Positions 1 to 7,709 of a DNA stretch of 64,000 bases are shown one piece after another. Source of the stretch: Sagittula sp. P11 (lineage in GTDB: Bacteria > Pseudomonadota > Alphaproteobacteria > Rhodobacterales > Rhodobacteraceae). A program made the position numbers and the translations under genes. The stretch's first letter is position 1. The number at the start of each line of letters is the position of its first letter. Location of the stretch: NCBI RefSeq assembly GCF_002814095.1, contig NZ_CP021913.1:4532501-4596500 (forward strand), written 5' to 3'. Below the pieces are notes generated by a model. The model saw only the letters and a list, made by a program, of their open reading frames with translations. It was not told where the DNA came from and did not search any database.

Positions 1-845
1 TCCTGCAGGCCGCCGACATGCCCGACACCGCGGGCGCGCTCCTCTTCAACACCGCCGCGCCCGAAACCGCGCTGCGCGGGGCCGACTGCCGCGCCAACGT
101 GCTGCACGCCCTGCCCTCGCGCGCCATGCTGACCGACGCACTCATGCAGTTCTTCGTGATGCGCCGCTGGACCGCGCTGGTGATGATCGAGGGCCCGAAA
201 CCCGGCGACAAGGCGCTGGCCGAAAGCTATCGCGCCTCGGCAGAGAAGTTCGGCCTCTCGATCCGCCGCACCGCCGAATGGACCTTCGACGCCGACCTGC
301 GCCGCAGCGCCGCCGCCGAGGTGCCGCTGCTGACCCAGCAACTGGGCAAGTACGACGTCCTGATCGCCGCGGACGAGACCAACGATTTCGCCCGCTACAT
401 CCCCTACAACACCTGGATGCCGCGCCCGGTCGCGGGCAGCGAGGGGCTGATGCCCGCCGCCTGGTCGCCTGCGGTCGAGCAATGGGGCGCGGCCCAGCTC
501 CAGTCGCGTTTCACCAAGGCCGCGGGGCGCGAGATGCTGCCCCGCGACTACGCCGCCTGGGCCGCGGTACGCGCCATCGGCGAGGCGGTCACCCGCTCCG
601 GCGCCACCGCCGCGCCGGACCTCAGGGCCTACATGCTGGGCGGCGCCTTCGAACTCGGCGGCTTCAAGGGCCGACCGCTGACCTTCCGGCCGTGGAACGG
701 CCAGCTGCGCCAGTCCATCCCGCTCACCCACCGCGGCGCACTGGTCGCCGACGCCCCGCTCGAAGGGTTCCTGCACCCGGTCTCGGAACTCGACACGCTG
801 GGCCTCGACGCCCCCGAAAGCGGCTGCACCGCCTTCGCCGGCTGA
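1..845 (+). CDS. ABC transporter substrate-binding protein of the PQQ-alcohol-dehydrogenase system (5' end outside window)
   Basis: The reading frame is open from base 3, so the gene is cut by the window edge; about 280 C-terminal residues are visible, and the ATG at 18 is internal. It resembles the periplasmic binding proteins of the PQQ-dependent alcohol dehydrogenase ABC systems (PedB/LutA type), which are built like Leu/Ile/Val-binding proteins: alternating alpha/beta segments and a conserved end region with PRDYAAWAAVRAIGEA followed by a GFKGRPLTFRPWNGQLRQ stretch. In Pseudomonas putida the related PedA1A2BC system is needed for rare-earth-dependent growth, so the likely ligand is a lanthanide or a lanthanide chelate rather than an amino acid. 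That is inferred from context and not readable from binding residues. The beta-propeller, ATPase and permease genes follow on the same strand. Confidence 0.8.
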   Translation, partial: LQAADMPDTAGALLFNTAAPETALRGADCRANVLHALPSRAMLTDALMQFFVMRRWTALVMIEGPKPGDKALAESYRASAEKFGLSIRRTAEWTFDADLRRSAAAEVPLLTQQLGKYDVLIAADETNDFARYIPYNTWMPRPVAGSEGLMPAAWSPAVEQWGAAQLQSRFTKAAGREMLPRDYAAWAAVRAIGEAVTRSGATAAPDLRAYMLGGAFELGGFKGRPLTFRPWNGQLRQSIPLTHRGALVADAPLEGFLHPVSELDTLGLDAPESGCTAFAG

Positions 846-885
846 CCCGCCGCGACACACTCGCCATCCCGGCCCGGACCCTGAC

Positions 886-907
886 CTTCATCTTGGCCCA
901 AATACCT
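886..907 (-). repeat. Dispersed intergenic repeat, copy 1 (core only)
   Basis: Read on the minus strand this is AGGTATTTGGGCCAAGATGA plus AG, the core of a repeat found five times in the window. The G5C hairpin that accompanies the other copies is missing here, and the orientation is opposite to the flanking genes. It lies between the binding-protein and beta-propeller genes. Confidence 0.7.
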
Positions 908-984
908 GAAATGCCACGCCCCCGCCGGGGCGCACGCCACCGGCAAGGGCACCCGGCCCCCGCAGACACCGCAAGGACACGACC

Positions 985-1947
985 ATGAAATACACACCGC
1001 TCCTCGCAGCCCTCCTGCTGTCCCACGCCGCCACGGCGGACGAGATCTGGGTGACGAACGAGAAGGACAACACCGTGTCGGTGATCGATATCGGGACGAT
1101 GGAAGTCACCCGCACAATCCCGACCGGAGAGCGCCCGCGCGGCATCACCTTCAGCCACGACTATTCCGTGGTCTACATCTGCGCCTCCGACAGCGACGCG
1201 GTGCAGGTCATGGACCCGGTCTCGGGCGAGATCCTGCACGACCTGCCCTCGGGCGAGGACCCGGAACAGTTCGTCCTGCACACCGACAACCGCCACCTCT
1301 ACATCGCCAACGAGGACGACGCGATCACCACGGTCGTCGATACCGAAACCCGCACCGTCGTGGCGCAGATCAACGTCGGCATCGAGCCCGAGGGCATGGC
1401 CGTCTCGCCCGACGGCAAGATCGCCATCACCACCTCCGAGACGACGAACATGGCGCACTGGATCGACACGGAGACGCAGGAACTCTTTGCCAACACACTG
1501 GTCGATTCCCGGCCGCGGCACGCGGAATTCGTCAAGGACGGGACCGAGCTCTGGGTCAGCGCCGAGATCGGCGGCACCGTGTCGGTCTTCGACGTGGCGA
1601 CGCAGACCGAGAAGGCCAAGTTCGGCTTCGAGATCAAGGGTGTGCACCCCGACAAGGTCCAGCCCGTGGGCTTCGAGCTGACCGCCGACGACAGCCACGC
1701 CTTCGTGGCGCTGGGACCGTCGAACCACCTCGCCGTGGTGAACGCCGAGACCTACGAGGTCGAGGACTATATCCTCGTCGGCCGCCGGGTTTGGCACATG
1801 GCGTTCAACGCGGACAAGTCGCTGCTGTTCACCACCAACGGCGTCTCGGGCGACGTGACAGTGGTCGACGTGGCAGAGCGCAAGGCATTGAAGACCATCA
1901 AGGTGGGCCGCTTCCCCTGGGGCGCGGCCTTCCGGCCCACGGAATGA
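985..1947 (+). CDS. Secreted YVTN-type beta-propeller protein of the PQQ-alcohol-dehydrogenase system
   Basis: This 320-residue protein has a Sec signal peptide (cleavage near ATA-DE, about residue 19). Behind it are repeats of the YVTN beta-propeller type, for example VTNEKDNTVSVIDIGTMEV, IANEDDAITTVVDTETR, VSAEIGGTVSVFDVAT and FTTNGVSGDVTVVDVAE, spaced roughly 40 residues apart. This matches the 'PQQ-dependent catabolism-associated beta-propeller' family (PedA2-like), which is always found with quinoprotein ABC genes. It probably acts in the periplasm together with the binding protein encoded just upstream; its molecular role is not settled. There is no haem or metal motif in it. The start is fixed by the signal peptide and by a purine-rich stretch (AAGGACACGACC) before the ATG. 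Confidence 0.85.
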   Translation: MKYTPLLAALLLSHAATADEIWVTNEKDNTVSVIDIGTMEVTRTIPTGERPRGITFSHDYSVVYICASDSDAVQVMDPVSGEILHDLPSGEDPEQFVLHTDNRHLYIANEDDAITTVVDTETRTVVAQINVGIEPEGMAVSPDGKIAITTSETTNMAHWIDTETQELFANTLVDSRPRHAEFVKDGTELWVSAEIGGTVSVFDVATQTEKAKFGFEIKGVHPDKVQPVGFELTADDSHAFVALGPSNHLAVVNAETYEVEDYILVGRRVWHMAFNADKSLLFTTNGVSGDVTVVDVAERKALKTIKVGRFPWGAAFRPTE

Positions 1948-2057
1948 ACCCTGCGGCGGAGGGTTGCGCCGGGCGTCCGCCCGCCGCCCCGGCGCGGGCG
2001 CTGCCCGCGCCCGCGATTGCTGCCAGACTGGCCGGTGCGGCAGACGGACGGGGCGGA

Positions 2058-2114
2058 GGGGGCGCTGCCCCCGCGCCTTCGGCGCTCCCCCGAGGTATTT
2101 TTGCCAAGATGAAG
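2058..2114 (+). repeat. Dispersed intergenic repeat, copy 2
   Basis: A hairpin GGGGGC-GCT-GCCCCC (2058-2072) is followed by a C-rich joint and the core AGGTATTTTTGCCAAGATGA (2093-2112). It sits downstream of the beta-propeller gene in the direction of transcription. The T5 run after the C-rich stem could help end transcription, but the distance from the hairpin makes this uncertain. Confidence 0.75.
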
Positions 2115-2185
2115 GCGGGGGGGCGTCGGGGTGATACGAGGGTCGCGCTTGCAACCCGGTGCATGACGCTATCATTCTGCCCATC

Positions 2186-2896
2186 ATGTTGACCGTTTCC
2201 GATCTTTCCTTCTCCTACGGTGCGAAACAGGCGCTCGACGCCGTGAGCTTTTCGGCCGAACCGGGGCGGTTCACCGCCCTCCTCGGCCCGAACGGCGCGG
2301 GCAAGTCGACGCTCTTCGCGCTGATGACCCGGCTCTTCACCTCCTCGACCGGGCGGATCTCCGTCGCGGGGCACGACATGGCGGCGGCCCCGCGCGCGGC
2401 ACTGGCCAAGATGGGCGTGGTGTTCCAGCAGCCGACGCTCGACCTCGACCTGACGGTGCGGCAGAACCTTGCGTATTTCGCGGCGCTGCACGGGCTTTCG
2501 GGCAAGGACGCAGACGGGCGGATCTCGGCGGCGCTCGACCGGCTTTCGATGCTGGAGCGCGCGGGCGAGCGGGTGCGCGCGCTGAACGGCGGCCACCGGC
2601 GGCGGACGGAGATCGCCCGCGCGCTTGTGCACGATCCGGCCGTGCTGCTCTGCGACGAGCCCACCGTCGGGCTGGATGCGCAGGCGCGGTCGGCCATCAC
2701 CGATCACGTGCATGAGCTGGCGGCGGACGGGCTGACCGTGCTCTGGGCCACCCATCTGACCGACGAGGTGCGGCCTTCCGACGACGTGATCCTACTGCAC
2801 CGCGGCCAGATCCGCGCGCGCGGCCGGGCCGACGAGCTGACTGCTGGCGCGTCGCTGAAGGACTGGTTCCTGAACGCCACCGGGGTCGAGGCATGA
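2186..2896 (+). CDS. ABC transporter ATP-binding protein (PedA1/LutE-like)
   Basis: This is a 236-residue ATPase subunit. Walker A is GPNGAGKST at residues 34-42, the Q-loop Gln is at about 81, Walker B is VLLCDE at 153-158 and the H-loop His is at about 190. The signature is LNGGHRRR instead of LSGGQ; the NGGHRRR form is characteristic of the quinoprotein-associated ABC family, so it is a family mark and not damage. The ATG at 2186 is preferred over a GTG at 2159 because the protein then begins directly with the first beta strand (LTVSDLSFSYG). The stop overlaps the permease start (ATGA), so the two are translationally coupled. The enzyme should power transport through the permease encoded next. 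Confidence 0.88.
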   Translation: MLTVSDLSFSYGAKQALDAVSFSAEPGRFTALLGPNGAGKSTLFALMTRLFTSSTGRISVAGHDMAAAPRAALAKMGVVFQQPTLDLDLTVRQNLAYFAALHGLSGKDADGRISAALDRLSMLERAGERVRALNGGHRRRTEIARALVHDPAVLLCDEPTVGLDAQARSAITDHVHELAADGLTVLWATHLTDEVRPSDDVILLHRGQIRARGRADELTAGASLKDWFLNATGVEA

Positions 2897-3699
2897 GCGC
2901 TCCGTCCCGCATCCCGCTCTGGCCCGCCTTCCGCGCCATCGCCGCGCGCGAGCTTCTGCGGTTCGTGCACCAGAGGGAGCGGTTCCTGGCCGCCCTCGTG
3001 CGTCCGCTCGTCTGGCTTCTGGTGTTTGCCGCGGGCTTCCGCGCGGCGCTGGGGCTGTCGATCATCCCGCCCTACCAGACCTATATCACCTACGAGACCT
3101 ACATCGTGCCCGGCCTTTGCGGGATGATCCTGCTGTTCAACGGGATGCAGTCGTCGCTGAGCCTTGTCTACGACCGCGAGATGGGGTCCATGCGGCTTTT
3201 GCTGACCGCACCCCTGCCGCGATGGTATCTCCTGTTTTCAAAGCTTTGCGGGGCGACCTTCATCGGCATCCTGCAGTGTTACGCCTTCCTGGCCATCGCC
3301 GCGCTCTTCGGGATCGACCATCCGCCACTGGGCTATGTCACCATCCTTCCGGCGCTCGTGCTGGCCGGGCTGATGCTGGGATCGCTCGGGCTGGCGCTCT
3401 CGTCCTTCATCAAGCAGCTCGAGAACTTCGCGGGCGTGATGAACTTCGTCATCTTCCCGATGTTCTTCCTGAGCTCCGCGCTCTATCCCCTTTGGAAGAT
3501 GCAGGAATCCTCGGAAATCCTCTACTGGATCTGCCGCCTGAACCCCTTCACCCACGCTGTCGAACTGATCCGCTTCGCGCTGCATGTCGATTTTTCGCCA
3601 TGGGCGCTCCTGTGGACGCTGGTCGCCACCGCCGTCTTCACCGTGCTCGCGCTCTGGGGGTACGACCCGGCGCGCGGGTTGATCCGACGCAAGTCCTGA
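2893..3699 (+). CDS. ABC-2 type transporter permease (PedC-like)
   Basis: This is a 268-residue integral membrane protein with about six hydrophobic helices, of the ABC-2 membrane family. A typical feature is the conserved segment with NFAGVMNFVIFPMFFLSSALYP near residues 180-200, followed by LNPFTHAVELIR. It matches the permease of the PQQ-alcohol-dehydrogenase ABC system (PedC). The ATG overlaps the ATPase stop by four bases. ABC-2 permeases are usually exporters, so with a periplasmic binding protein in the same set the direction of transport is not certain. Genetic work on the homologous Pseudomonas and Methylorubrum systems supports rare-earth acquisition. Confidence 0.85.
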   Translation: MSAPSRIPLWPAFRAIAARELLRFVHQRERFLAALVRPLVWLLVFAAGFRAALGLSIIPPYQTYITYETYIVPGLCGMILLFNGMQSSLSLVYDREMGSMRLLLTAPLPRWYLLFSKLCGATFIGILQCYAFLAIAALFGIDHPPLGYVTILPALVLAGLMLGSLGLALSSFIKQLENFAGVMNFVIFPMFFLSSALYPLWKMQESSEILYWICRLNPFTHAVELIRFALHVDFSPWALLWTLVATAVFTVLALWGYDPARGLIRRKS

Positions 3700-3720
3700 C
3701 CCCTTCGAGGAGACCCAGAC

Positions 3721-4248
3721 ATGATCCGCGCCACCGCCCTTGCCCTCCTGCTTGCCACGCCCGCGCTGGCAGACGAATACGGCACGCTGAACCCCGACGA
3801 GATGACATGGGGCAGCATGCTGGAGCGTGCCGAGCGCGGCGAGACGGGCATGGTGCTCTGTGCCTCGGGCTACATGCTGACGAAGTCCGGCAAACACGCG
3901 GCGGCGCGCGCGCTGTTCGAGAACTGCGCCAACCAGGGCTGGACCGGGGCGATGACCTGGATGAGCCAGCTCGACAACAACGGGCTCGGCGGCGAATACA
4001 ACCCGGATGCGGCCGCCGAATGGGACCGGCGCGCGGCCGAGGCCGGCGACCCGGTGGGCCAGTTCAACCACGGGCTCGACCTGCTCCGCGGGCATGGCGT
4101 CGCGCGGGACGAGGCGCGCGGCCGGGCAATGGTCGACATGGCCGCGGCGCAGGGACTGGACGTGGCACAGCGGCTGGCGGCGGCGGATTACGACCCGGCC
4201 GAGGTCACGCCGGACGCCGACGACTGGAAATACGCGCCCGCCTTCTGA
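3721..4248 (+). CDS. Small secreted Sel1/TPR-like repeat protein
   Basis: This 175-residue protein has a signal peptide (LLATPALA-DE, cleavage near residue 18). The mature part carries Sel1-like helical repeats: a KHAAARALFENCANQGWTGA unit, then PDAAAEWDRRAAEAGDPVGQ and ARGRAMVDMAAAQGLDVAQR. Such repeats normally form a protein-binding superhelix. It begins 21 bases after the permease stop with a clear ribosome-binding site (GAGGAGA), so it is probably part of the ABC operon. I do not recognise a specific family name. A periplasmic scaffold for the transporter or the dehydrogenase is a guess from position only. Confidence 0.75.
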   Translation: MIRATALALLLATPALADEYGTLNPDEMTWGSMLERAERGETGMVLCASGYMLTKSGKHAAARALFENCANQGWTGAMTWMSQLDNNGLGGEYNPDAAAEWDRRAAEAGDPVGQFNHGLDLLRGHGVARDEARGRAMVDMAAAQGLDVAQRLAAADYDPAEVTPDADDWKYAPAF

Positions 4249-4270
4249 TCGCGGCCCCGGCGCGCAAAAG

Positions 4271-4280
4271 GTCGTACGAC
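4271..4280. promoter_or_regulatory. Palindrome GTCGTACGAC, copy A, upstream of the cytochrome c gene
   Basis: This perfect 10-bp palindrome extends to 12 bp here (GGTCGTACGACC, 4270-4281). The same 10-mer occurs upstream of the quinoprotein dehydrogenase gene at 4867-4876. The context AAA(G)GTCGTACGACCA is also partly shared between one strand of each copy. It lies about 100 bases before the cytochrome start, a plausible place for a regulator of the alcohol oxidation genes. The binding protein is unknown. Confidence 0.5.
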
Positions 4281-4309
4281 CAAAGCACGAGACGCCGCAC
4301 CCCTTCCGG

Positions 4310-4323
4310 TTGACGTGCATCAA
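4310..4323. promoter_or_regulatory. FNR/CRP-type box TTGACGTGCATCAA
   Basis: It matches the FNR-type consensus TTGAT-N4-ATCAA at nine of ten positions and lies 57 bases before the cytochrome c start codon. FnrL-type regulators in Rhodobacteraceae bind such boxes in front of cytochrome and respiratory genes, so oxygen or redox control of the cytochrome is likely. No FNR gene is present in the window. Confidence 0.55.
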
Positions 4324-4379
4324 ATCCAGCCCTCAGGCGCGGGCCTACCCTGTCTCCGAACCGTGCAAAGGAGACCGAC

Positions 4380-4787
4380 ATGGCCCGCATTCTACCCGCC
4401 CTCGCCCTGCTGCTCGCAGCCGCCCCCGCCTGCGCCGACACCTTCGAGGAGGTGAAGGTCACGGCGGGCAAGACGCTCTTCGACGCGGAATGCCGCCGCT
4501 GCCACGCCCCCAACGCCACCGACCCGTCCTACGGCCCGCCGCTCGAGAACGTGCTGCACCGCGCCGCCGGAAGTGTCGAGGATTACGACTATTCCATTGC
4601 GCTCGAGGCCTCCGGCATCGTCTGGACGCCCGCCGCGCTGCGCGCCTGGATGGAGGACAACGACGGCTTCATGCCCGGCACCAAGATGCGCCACGTGGGC
4701 ATCGAGGACCGCACCGTGCAGGACTTCATCCTCGCCTATCTCGCTTCGATCAGCCCGCAGGACAACACCGCCATCGACGGCGAGTGA
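4380..4787 (+). CDS. Periplasmic class I cytochrome c, likely electron acceptor of the quinoprotein dehydrogenase
   Basis: This 135-residue protein has a signal peptide ending near residue 19 (PACA-DT) and one haem-binding motif, CRRCH, at 38-42. A likely axial Met is at residue 103 in the segment PGTKM. The length and this arrangement fit a small soluble class I cytochrome c. It stands between the ABC genes and the quinoprotein dehydrogenase gene on the same strand, so it most likely takes electrons from the reduced PQQ enzyme (the role of XoxG or PedF-type cytochromes). It is preceded by the GTCGTACGAC palindrome and an FNR-type box, and by the ribosome-binding site AAAGGAG. Sequence similarity alone does not prove the redox partner. 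Confidence 0.85.
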   Translation: MARILPALALLLAAAPACADTFEEVKVTAGKTLFDAECRRCHAPNATDPSYGPPLENVLHRAAGSVEDYDYSIALEASGIVWTPAALRAWMEDNDGFMPGTKMRHVGIEDRTVQDFILAYLASISPQDNTAIDGE

Positions 4788-4814
4788 CCGCGCCCGGCCA
4801 CAGCACCGGGACAA

Positions 4815-4847
4815 GGGCCGCGGCGATTCCGGAGACCGCCGCGGCCC
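4815..4847. other. GC-rich hairpin after the cytochrome c gene
   Basis: Perfect 11-bp arms (GGGCCGCGGCG at 4815-4825 and its complement at 4837-4847) enclose an 11-base loop. There is no T run, so it may protect the cytochrome transcript's 3' end and need not terminate it. The dehydrogenase promoter must lie downstream of it. Confidence 0.5.
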
Positions 4848-4866
4848 GCCTGTCAAGACGCCGATG

Positions 4867-4876
4867 GTCGTACGAC
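4867..4876. promoter_or_regulatory. Palindrome GTCGTACGAC, copy B, upstream of the quinoprotein dehydrogenase gene
   Basis: This is identical to the palindrome before the cytochrome c gene and lies about 115 bases before the dehydrogenase start. A third copy falls inside the dehydrogenase coding region (5749-5758), in codons for Ser-Tyr-Asp, and is more likely chance. Confidence 0.5.
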
Positions 4877-4990
4877 TTTGGCCGTCTATCGGCCCGGACT
4901 CCGATTTCTATACTTCGATCCAGACGGCGCAGAGGCCACCCGCCAGGCGCCGGGGGAACGACCATCTAAACCGTTCATGGGAGGAGACTG

Positions 4991-6751
4991 ATGAACAAGT
5001 TCGTCGCCGCCGTCACCCTGTCCCTGCTCGCCATCGGTGCGCAGGCCGAGGTGACCGAAGACATGCTGGCCAACGACCAGACGATGACCAACCAGGTTGT
5101 CACCAATGGCATGGGCCGGGACCTGCAGCGCTATTCGCCGCTGGACACCCTCAACAAGGATAACGTCAAGAACCTCGTACCCGCATGGGCGTTCAGCCTC
5201 GGCGGTGAAAAGCAGCGCGGGCAGGAAACCCAGCCGCTGGTCTATGACGGCGTGATGTACATCACCGGCTCCTACTCCCGGATGTATGCCATCGACCTCG
5301 AAACCGGCAAGGAGCTCTGGCAGTACGACGCACGTCTGCCCGAAGGCATCCTGCCCTGCTGCGACGTCATCAACCGCGGTGCGGCGATGCACGGCGACAA
5401 GGTGATCTTCGGGACGCTCGACGCCCGTCTCGTGGCGCTCGACGCCAAGACCGGCGACGTGGTCTGGAACAAGAAGATCGCCGACTACAAGGCCGGCTAC
5501 TCCTACACCGCCGCCCCGCTGATCGTGGGCGACCTCGTGGTGACCGGCAACTCCGGCGGCGAATTCGGCATCGTCGGCGAAGTGCAGGCGCGCAACGTCG
5601 ACACCGGCGAGCTCGTCTGGACCCGCCCGGTTATCGAAGGCCACATGGGCACGCTCAACGGCCAGGAATCCACCATGACCGGCACGCTGAACGCGACTTG
5701 GCCGGGCGACATGTGGAAGACCGGCGGCGGCGCGACCTGGCTTGGCGGGTCGTACGACGCACGCACCGACACGCTGATCTTCGGCGCGGGCAACCCGGCG
5801 CCCTGGAACTCCTGGCTGCGCGACGCGGGCGAGAAGAACGACGGTTCGGGCGACAACCTCTATGCCGCCTCGCGGATCGGCATCGACCCGGCGACCGGCG
5901 ACATCAAGTGGCACTTCCAGACCACGCCGCGCGAAGGCTGGGACTATGACGGCGTGAACGAGGTGGTCGCCTACAACGACCGCGAGGGCAACCAGCGTCT
6001 CGCCACCGCCGACCGCAACGGCTTCTTCTACGTGCTGAACGCCGAAGACGGCGGTTTCGTCTCGGCCAATCCCTTCGTCAAGGACATCACCTGGGCCGAG
6101 GGCATCGACGAGAACGGCCGCCCGATCTTCAACGAGGCCAACCGTCCGGGCAACCCGGCCGCGGCCGCGGATGGCGCAAAGGGCGAAGTCGTCTTCTCCT
6201 CGCCGTCCTTCCTCGGCGGCAAGAACTGGATGCCCATGGCCTTCAGCCAGAAGACCGGCAACTTCTACGTGCCCTCGAACGAATGGGGCATGGACATCTG
6301 GAACGAGCCGATCACCTACAAGAAGGGCGCCGCCTACCTCGGCTCCGGCTTCACCATCAAGCCGAACTACGAGGATCACATCGGCAGCCTCAAGGCGATC
6401 GACCCGGACACCGGCGAATGGGTCTGGGAATACAAGAACGACGCGCCGCTCTGGGGTGGCGTGATGACCACTGCCGGCGGCCTCGTGTTCTTCGGCACGC
6501 CCGAGGGCAGGTTCCTCGCGCTCGACGACGAGACCGGCGAAGAGCTGTGGTCCTTCCAGACCGGCTCCGGCATCGTCGGCCAGCCGATCACCTGGGAACA
6601 GGACGGCGAACAGTACGTCTCCGTCGTGTCCGGCTGGGGTGGTGCGGTTCCGCTCTGGGGCGGCGAGGTCGCCAAGAAGGTGAACTACCTCAACCAGGGT
6701 GGCATGGTCTGGACGTTCCGCCTGCCGAAGGAACTGGCGTCGGCCGAGTAA
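4991..6751 (+). CDS. PQQ-dependent alcohol dehydrogenase with lanthanide-type active site (PedH/ExaF-like)
   Basis: This 586-residue periplasmic quinoprotein has a signal peptide ending near residue 19 (GAQA-EV). It has the eight-bladed propeller tryptophan-docking repeats ([45 protein letters not shown]) and the vicinal disulfide Cys123-Cys124 in [10 protein letters not shown] that sits over PQQ. Metal ligands are expected at Glu191 and Asn268. The catalytic Asp318 is followed by Asp320 in [10 protein letters not shown]. In calcium-type MxaF the second position is Ala; Asp there is the known mark of lanthanide enzymes (XoxF, ExaF, PedH). The [10 protein letters not shown] motif points to the ethanol-dehydrogenase-like branch, so C2 and longer alcohols are likely substrates, giving electrons to the neighbouring cytochrome c. 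A strong site GGGAGGAG precedes the ATG, and a terminator follows. Confidence 0.93.
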   Translation: MNKFVAAVTLSLLAIGAQAEVTEDMLANDQTMTNQVVTNGMGRDLQRYSPLDTLNKDNVKNLVPAWAFSLGGEKQRGQETQPLVYDGVMYITGSYSRMYAIDLETGKELWQYDARLPEGILPCCDVINRGAAMHGDKVIFGTLDARLVALDAKTGDVVWNKKIADYKAGYSYTAAPLIVGDLVVTGNSGGEFGIVGEVQARNVDTGELVWTRPVIEGHMGTLNGQESTMTGTLNATWPGDMWKTGGGATWLGGSYDARTDTLIFGAGNPAPWNSWLRDAGEKNDGSGDNLYAASRIGIDPATGDIKWHFQTTPREGWDYDGVNEVVAYNDREGNQRLATADRNGFFYVLNAEDGGFVSANPFVKDITWAEGIDENGRPIFNEANRPGNPAAAADGAKGEVVFSSPSFLGGKNWMPMAFSQKTGNFYVPSNEWGMDIWNEPITYKKGAAYLGSGFTIKPNYEDHIGSLKAIDPDTGEWVWEYKNDAPLWGGVMTTAGGLVFFGTPEGRFLALDDETGEELWSFQTGSGIVGQPITWEQDGEQYVSVVSGWGGAVPLWGGEVAKKVNYLNQGGMVWTFRLPKELASAE

Positions 6752-6777
6752 CCTCCTCCCTGCTCAAGGCTGACAGG

Positions 6778-6808
6778 CGCCCGGGGTCCCCGCGACCCCG
6801 GGCGTTTT
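6778..6808 (+). terminator. Intrinsic terminator of the quinoprotein dehydrogenase gene
   Basis: Arms CGCCCGGGGTC (6778-6788) and GACCCCGGGCG (6794-6804) enclose a five-base loop, with TTTT directly after the stem. It lies 27 bases beyond the dehydrogenase stop. Confidence 0.85.
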
Positions 6809-6896
6809 CCGTTGCCGGGCCGGCTTGACGGCAGGCCCTCATGGCCTGCACAGGGACGCCGCGGCACCGATCCGCCCAACGCCCGAAACCCAGATT

Positions 6897-6930
6897 GCAA
6901 AACGTCGCAACTTGCTGCAACTTTCCGCAA
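6897..6930 (+). promoter_or_regulatory. Four direct GCAA repeats at exact 10-bp spacing, probable DeoR-family operator
   Basis: GCAA begins at 6897, 6907, 6917 and 6927, so all four copies lie on one face of the helix. The inner two copies are both followed by CTT and the outer two by AAC. DeoR/GlpR-family regulators commonly bind tandem short repeats with about 10-bp periodicity, and the array ends 17 bases before the ATG of a DeoR-family gene. Autoregulation is the simplest reading. Confidence 0.55.
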
Positions 6931-6947
6931 AACACGGAATCGCAGCC

Positions 6948-7709
6948 ATGACCTTCCTTCCCAACAGCCCGGAGGCGCGGCAGGACGCCCTGCGCCTGCG
7001 CCTCAACCGCGGTCTGCCTCTGAACCTCGCCGCACTGGCCGAGGAATTCGGCGTCTCCACCGACAGCATCCGCCGCGACCTGAAGGCGCTGGAGGCGCAG
7101 GGCCACGCCCGCTGCATCCGCGGCGGCGCCCTGCCCGTCACCCGGCCCGCCGCCCACACGCTCGATCGGCTGGGCCACAGCGGCGCAGAGCAGGCGGCGC
7201 TGGCCGCCACCGCCCTGCCGCTGATCGAGAACGGTATGGTGCTGATGATGGACGGCGGCACATCCGTCCTGACGCTGGCGCAGGGGCTCCCGCACCTGCC
7301 CGACTGCCTCGTGGTGACCCCGGCGCCCGCCGTGGCGCTGGCGACGCTGGCCGCGGGCATCCCCACGCACCTCGTGGGCGGACGTCTTTCGGGCTTCGGC
7401 GCCGTCGCCGTGGGCCATGAAACGGCGATCGCGCTCGACGGCATTGCCGCCGACCTTGCCTTCATCGGGGTCTGCGGGCTCGACGCGGGCTTCGGCCTCT
7501 CCGCCGACGATCCCGACGAGGCGCACGTCAAGCGGGCGATGATTGCCTCCGCACACCGCGCCGTGGTGCTGACCGGCGCCGCAAAGCTGGGTTTGCGGGC
7601 GCGCCACCGCGTCGCCCCTTGCACCGCCCTCGACCTTCTGATCACCGATGCCACAACCGACCTGACCGCCCCGCTTGCCGCATCCGGGCTGGAGATCCGC
7701 CATGTCTAA
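6948..7709 (+). CDS. DeoR/GlpR-family transcriptional regulator
   Basis: This 253-residue protein has an N-terminal winged helix-turn-helix (LAALAEEFGVSTDSIRRDLKAL, about residues 26-47). The family signature GHARCIRGGALP follows. The C-terminal domain has the DeoR sensor fold (VLMMDGGTSVLTLAQGLP and VGGRLSGFGAVAVGHETAIA, then FIGVCGLDAGFGLSADDPDEAHVKRAM), which typically binds a phosphorylated sugar. The ATG at 6948 is chosen because it starts just before the helix-turn-helix; an earlier in-frame ATG at 6825 would add residues without similarity. The 3' end overlaps the next gene by eight bases, so regulator and transporter form one transcript. The ligand is unknown. Confidence 0.85.
   Translation: MTFLPNSPEARQDALRLRLNRGLPLNLAALAEEFGVSTDSIRRDLKALEAQGHARCIRGGALPVTRPAAHTLDRLGHSGAEQAALAATALPLIENGMVLMMDGGTSVLTLAQGLPHLPDCLVVTPAPAVALATLAAGIPTHLVGGRLSGFGAVAVGHETAIALDGIAADLAFIGVCGLDAGFGLSADDPDEAHVKRAMIASAHRAVVLTGAAKLGLRARHRVAPCTALDLLITDATTDLTAPLAASGLEIRHV

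Noticed and set aside
2159-2185. Earlier GTG start for the ABC ATPase
   Set aside because: It would add nine residues without family similarity and has no ribosome-binding site.
5749-5758. Third GTCGTACGAC copy as a regulatory site
   Set aside because: It lies deep in the dehydrogenase coding region, in codons for conserved residues; chance is more likely.
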